Below, one piece after another: positions 6,826 to 7,253 of a DNA stretch of 7,253 nt. The position numbers and the translations under genes were made by a program. Origin of the DNA: Gemmatimonadota bacterium (GTDB lineage: Bacteria; Gemmatimonadota; Gemmatimonadetes; Gemmatimonadales; GWC2-71-9); contig QHVD01000163.1 of the NCBI GenBank assembly GCA_003222235.1, forward strand, positions 1 to 7,253. The letters are read 5' to 3'. The notes beneath the pieces are model-generated. The model did no database searches, was not told the origin of the DNA, and worked only from the letters and a program-made list of their open reading frames with translations. How positions within the stretch are numbered: the stretch's first letter is position 1; every line of letters begins with the position of its first letter.

Positions 6826-7253
6826 GCGCGACCGGCGACGAGCGCTACGCCGCCGGCTTTCACCCTAGCACCCAGCACGGGGCTGGGCCTCGTGAGCGGC
6901 CCCGTCTTCTACGGCAACCCCTACGGCGTGACGGTGAGTCCGCAGGCGACCACGGCCAGTCAGCTGCCGAGCAACGGGACGACCTACACGGTGCTGTTCA
7001 CCGTGCTGAACACGGGCAATAACATGGACAGCTACGATCTGTTGACGGCCAAGCGCCCCGGCACGGCCATCAGTGTCGCGTTGATTGCGGGCACGGGGGT
7101 AACGCACGGCGCGAATCCCGACAGCGCACGCCTTGCGAACATCGACGTGGGCGCGTCCGCCTCGGTCACGGTGACCTACTCCGTCGCCAGCGTGGCGGCG
7201 GGCACGATCGACACACTAGTGCTTACGACCCGCTCCGTGGGCGACCGGACCCA
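6826..7253 (+). CDS. Second copy of the Ig-like module; headless, 3'-partial frame
   Basis: The frame is open from the PilX-like stop to the window end and is the same frame as the PilX-like gene. From 6883 it encodes GLGLVSGPVFYGNPYGVTV and the rest of the module found at 3069-3443 in the large surface protein, with an in-frame two-codon difference and many silent changes, so it looks like real coding sequence. Homology starts abruptly at CTGGGC; the 57 bp before it is unrelated to the DUF7305-like domain that precedes copy A. There is no ATG or ribosome binding site before it. GTG 6892 is the only nearby start-like codon and would give no signal peptide. It may be a gene fragment left by duplication, the displaced end of a once longer gene, or part of a protein reached by reading through the TGA. 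A DUF11 domain could follow beyond the window. Which applies cannot be decided here. Confidence 0.6.
6832..6856 (+). terminator. Possible weak terminator hairpin after the PilX-like gene
   Basis: CCGGCG (6832-6837) pairs with CGCCGG (6851-6856). The stem can continue past one mismatch with CG/CG to a seven-base loop. It lies seven bases after the PilX-like stop codon and is followed by CTTTC, a poor T-run. It may end or attenuate the prepilin transcript, or be chance in GC-rich DNA. Confidence 0.3.

Noticed and set aside
6850..6872. Similarity of GCCGGCTTTCACCCT to the DNA for the prepilin AGFTL cleavage motif
   Set aside because: It is too short, needs a one-base shift to read as AGFTL, and is followed by no hydrophobic helix, so it is probably chance.

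Overview
The window is GC-rich bacterial DNA with every supported gene on the + strand, tightly packed, and reading like the middle of one operon. No RNA gene, transposase, CRISPR array or clear promoter was seen. The gene style is an operon of type IV pilus minor prepilins (GspH/FimT-, PilV-, PilW- and PilX-like). The PilW-like protein carries a DLRGISSIGGDIYAV-type segment and the PilX-like protein ends in an IQYSSCAL-type segment. From memory these resemble prepilins of Gemmatimonadota and similar high-GC soil bacteria. That assignment is an inference and was not tested by a search.

Layout. Bases 1-3506 are the 3' part of a very large gene whose start lies upstream. Its first ~2.3 kb is an array of 411-bp (137-residue) in-frame tandem repeats of exactly constant length. 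The array is followed by a DUF7305-like beta-rich domain (about residues 783-1021) and then a ~140-residue Ig-like module. The frame closes at 3506, but a DUF11-type domain continues in the -1 frame (3503-3856). One missing C near 3497 would explain this, so the two ORFs are best read as one long surface protein broken by a frameshift or a sequencing error.

Then come GspH/FimT-like (3853-4338), PilV-like (4335-4679) and PilW-like (4673-5626) prepilins, each overlapping its neighbour by a few bases. After a 62-bp gap with two small hairpins and a good ribosome binding site comes a PilX-like protein (5689-6825). From 6826 to the window end is an open frame that, from 6883, repeats the Ig-like module of the large protein. 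It has no DUF7305 domain or recognisable start of its own and continues out of the window.

Proposed function (inference): the four prepilins would form the initiating or tip complex of a type IV pilus or pseudopilus. The long repeat protein, encoded in the same transcription unit, would be the exported surface or tip component, in the role PilY1 plays elsewhere. No PilY1-like beta-propeller is visible here. The main points for follow-up are the perfect 411-bp periodicity, a nine-G tract in the surface protein gene, the frameshift before the DUF11 domain, and the displaced second copy of the Ig-like module.
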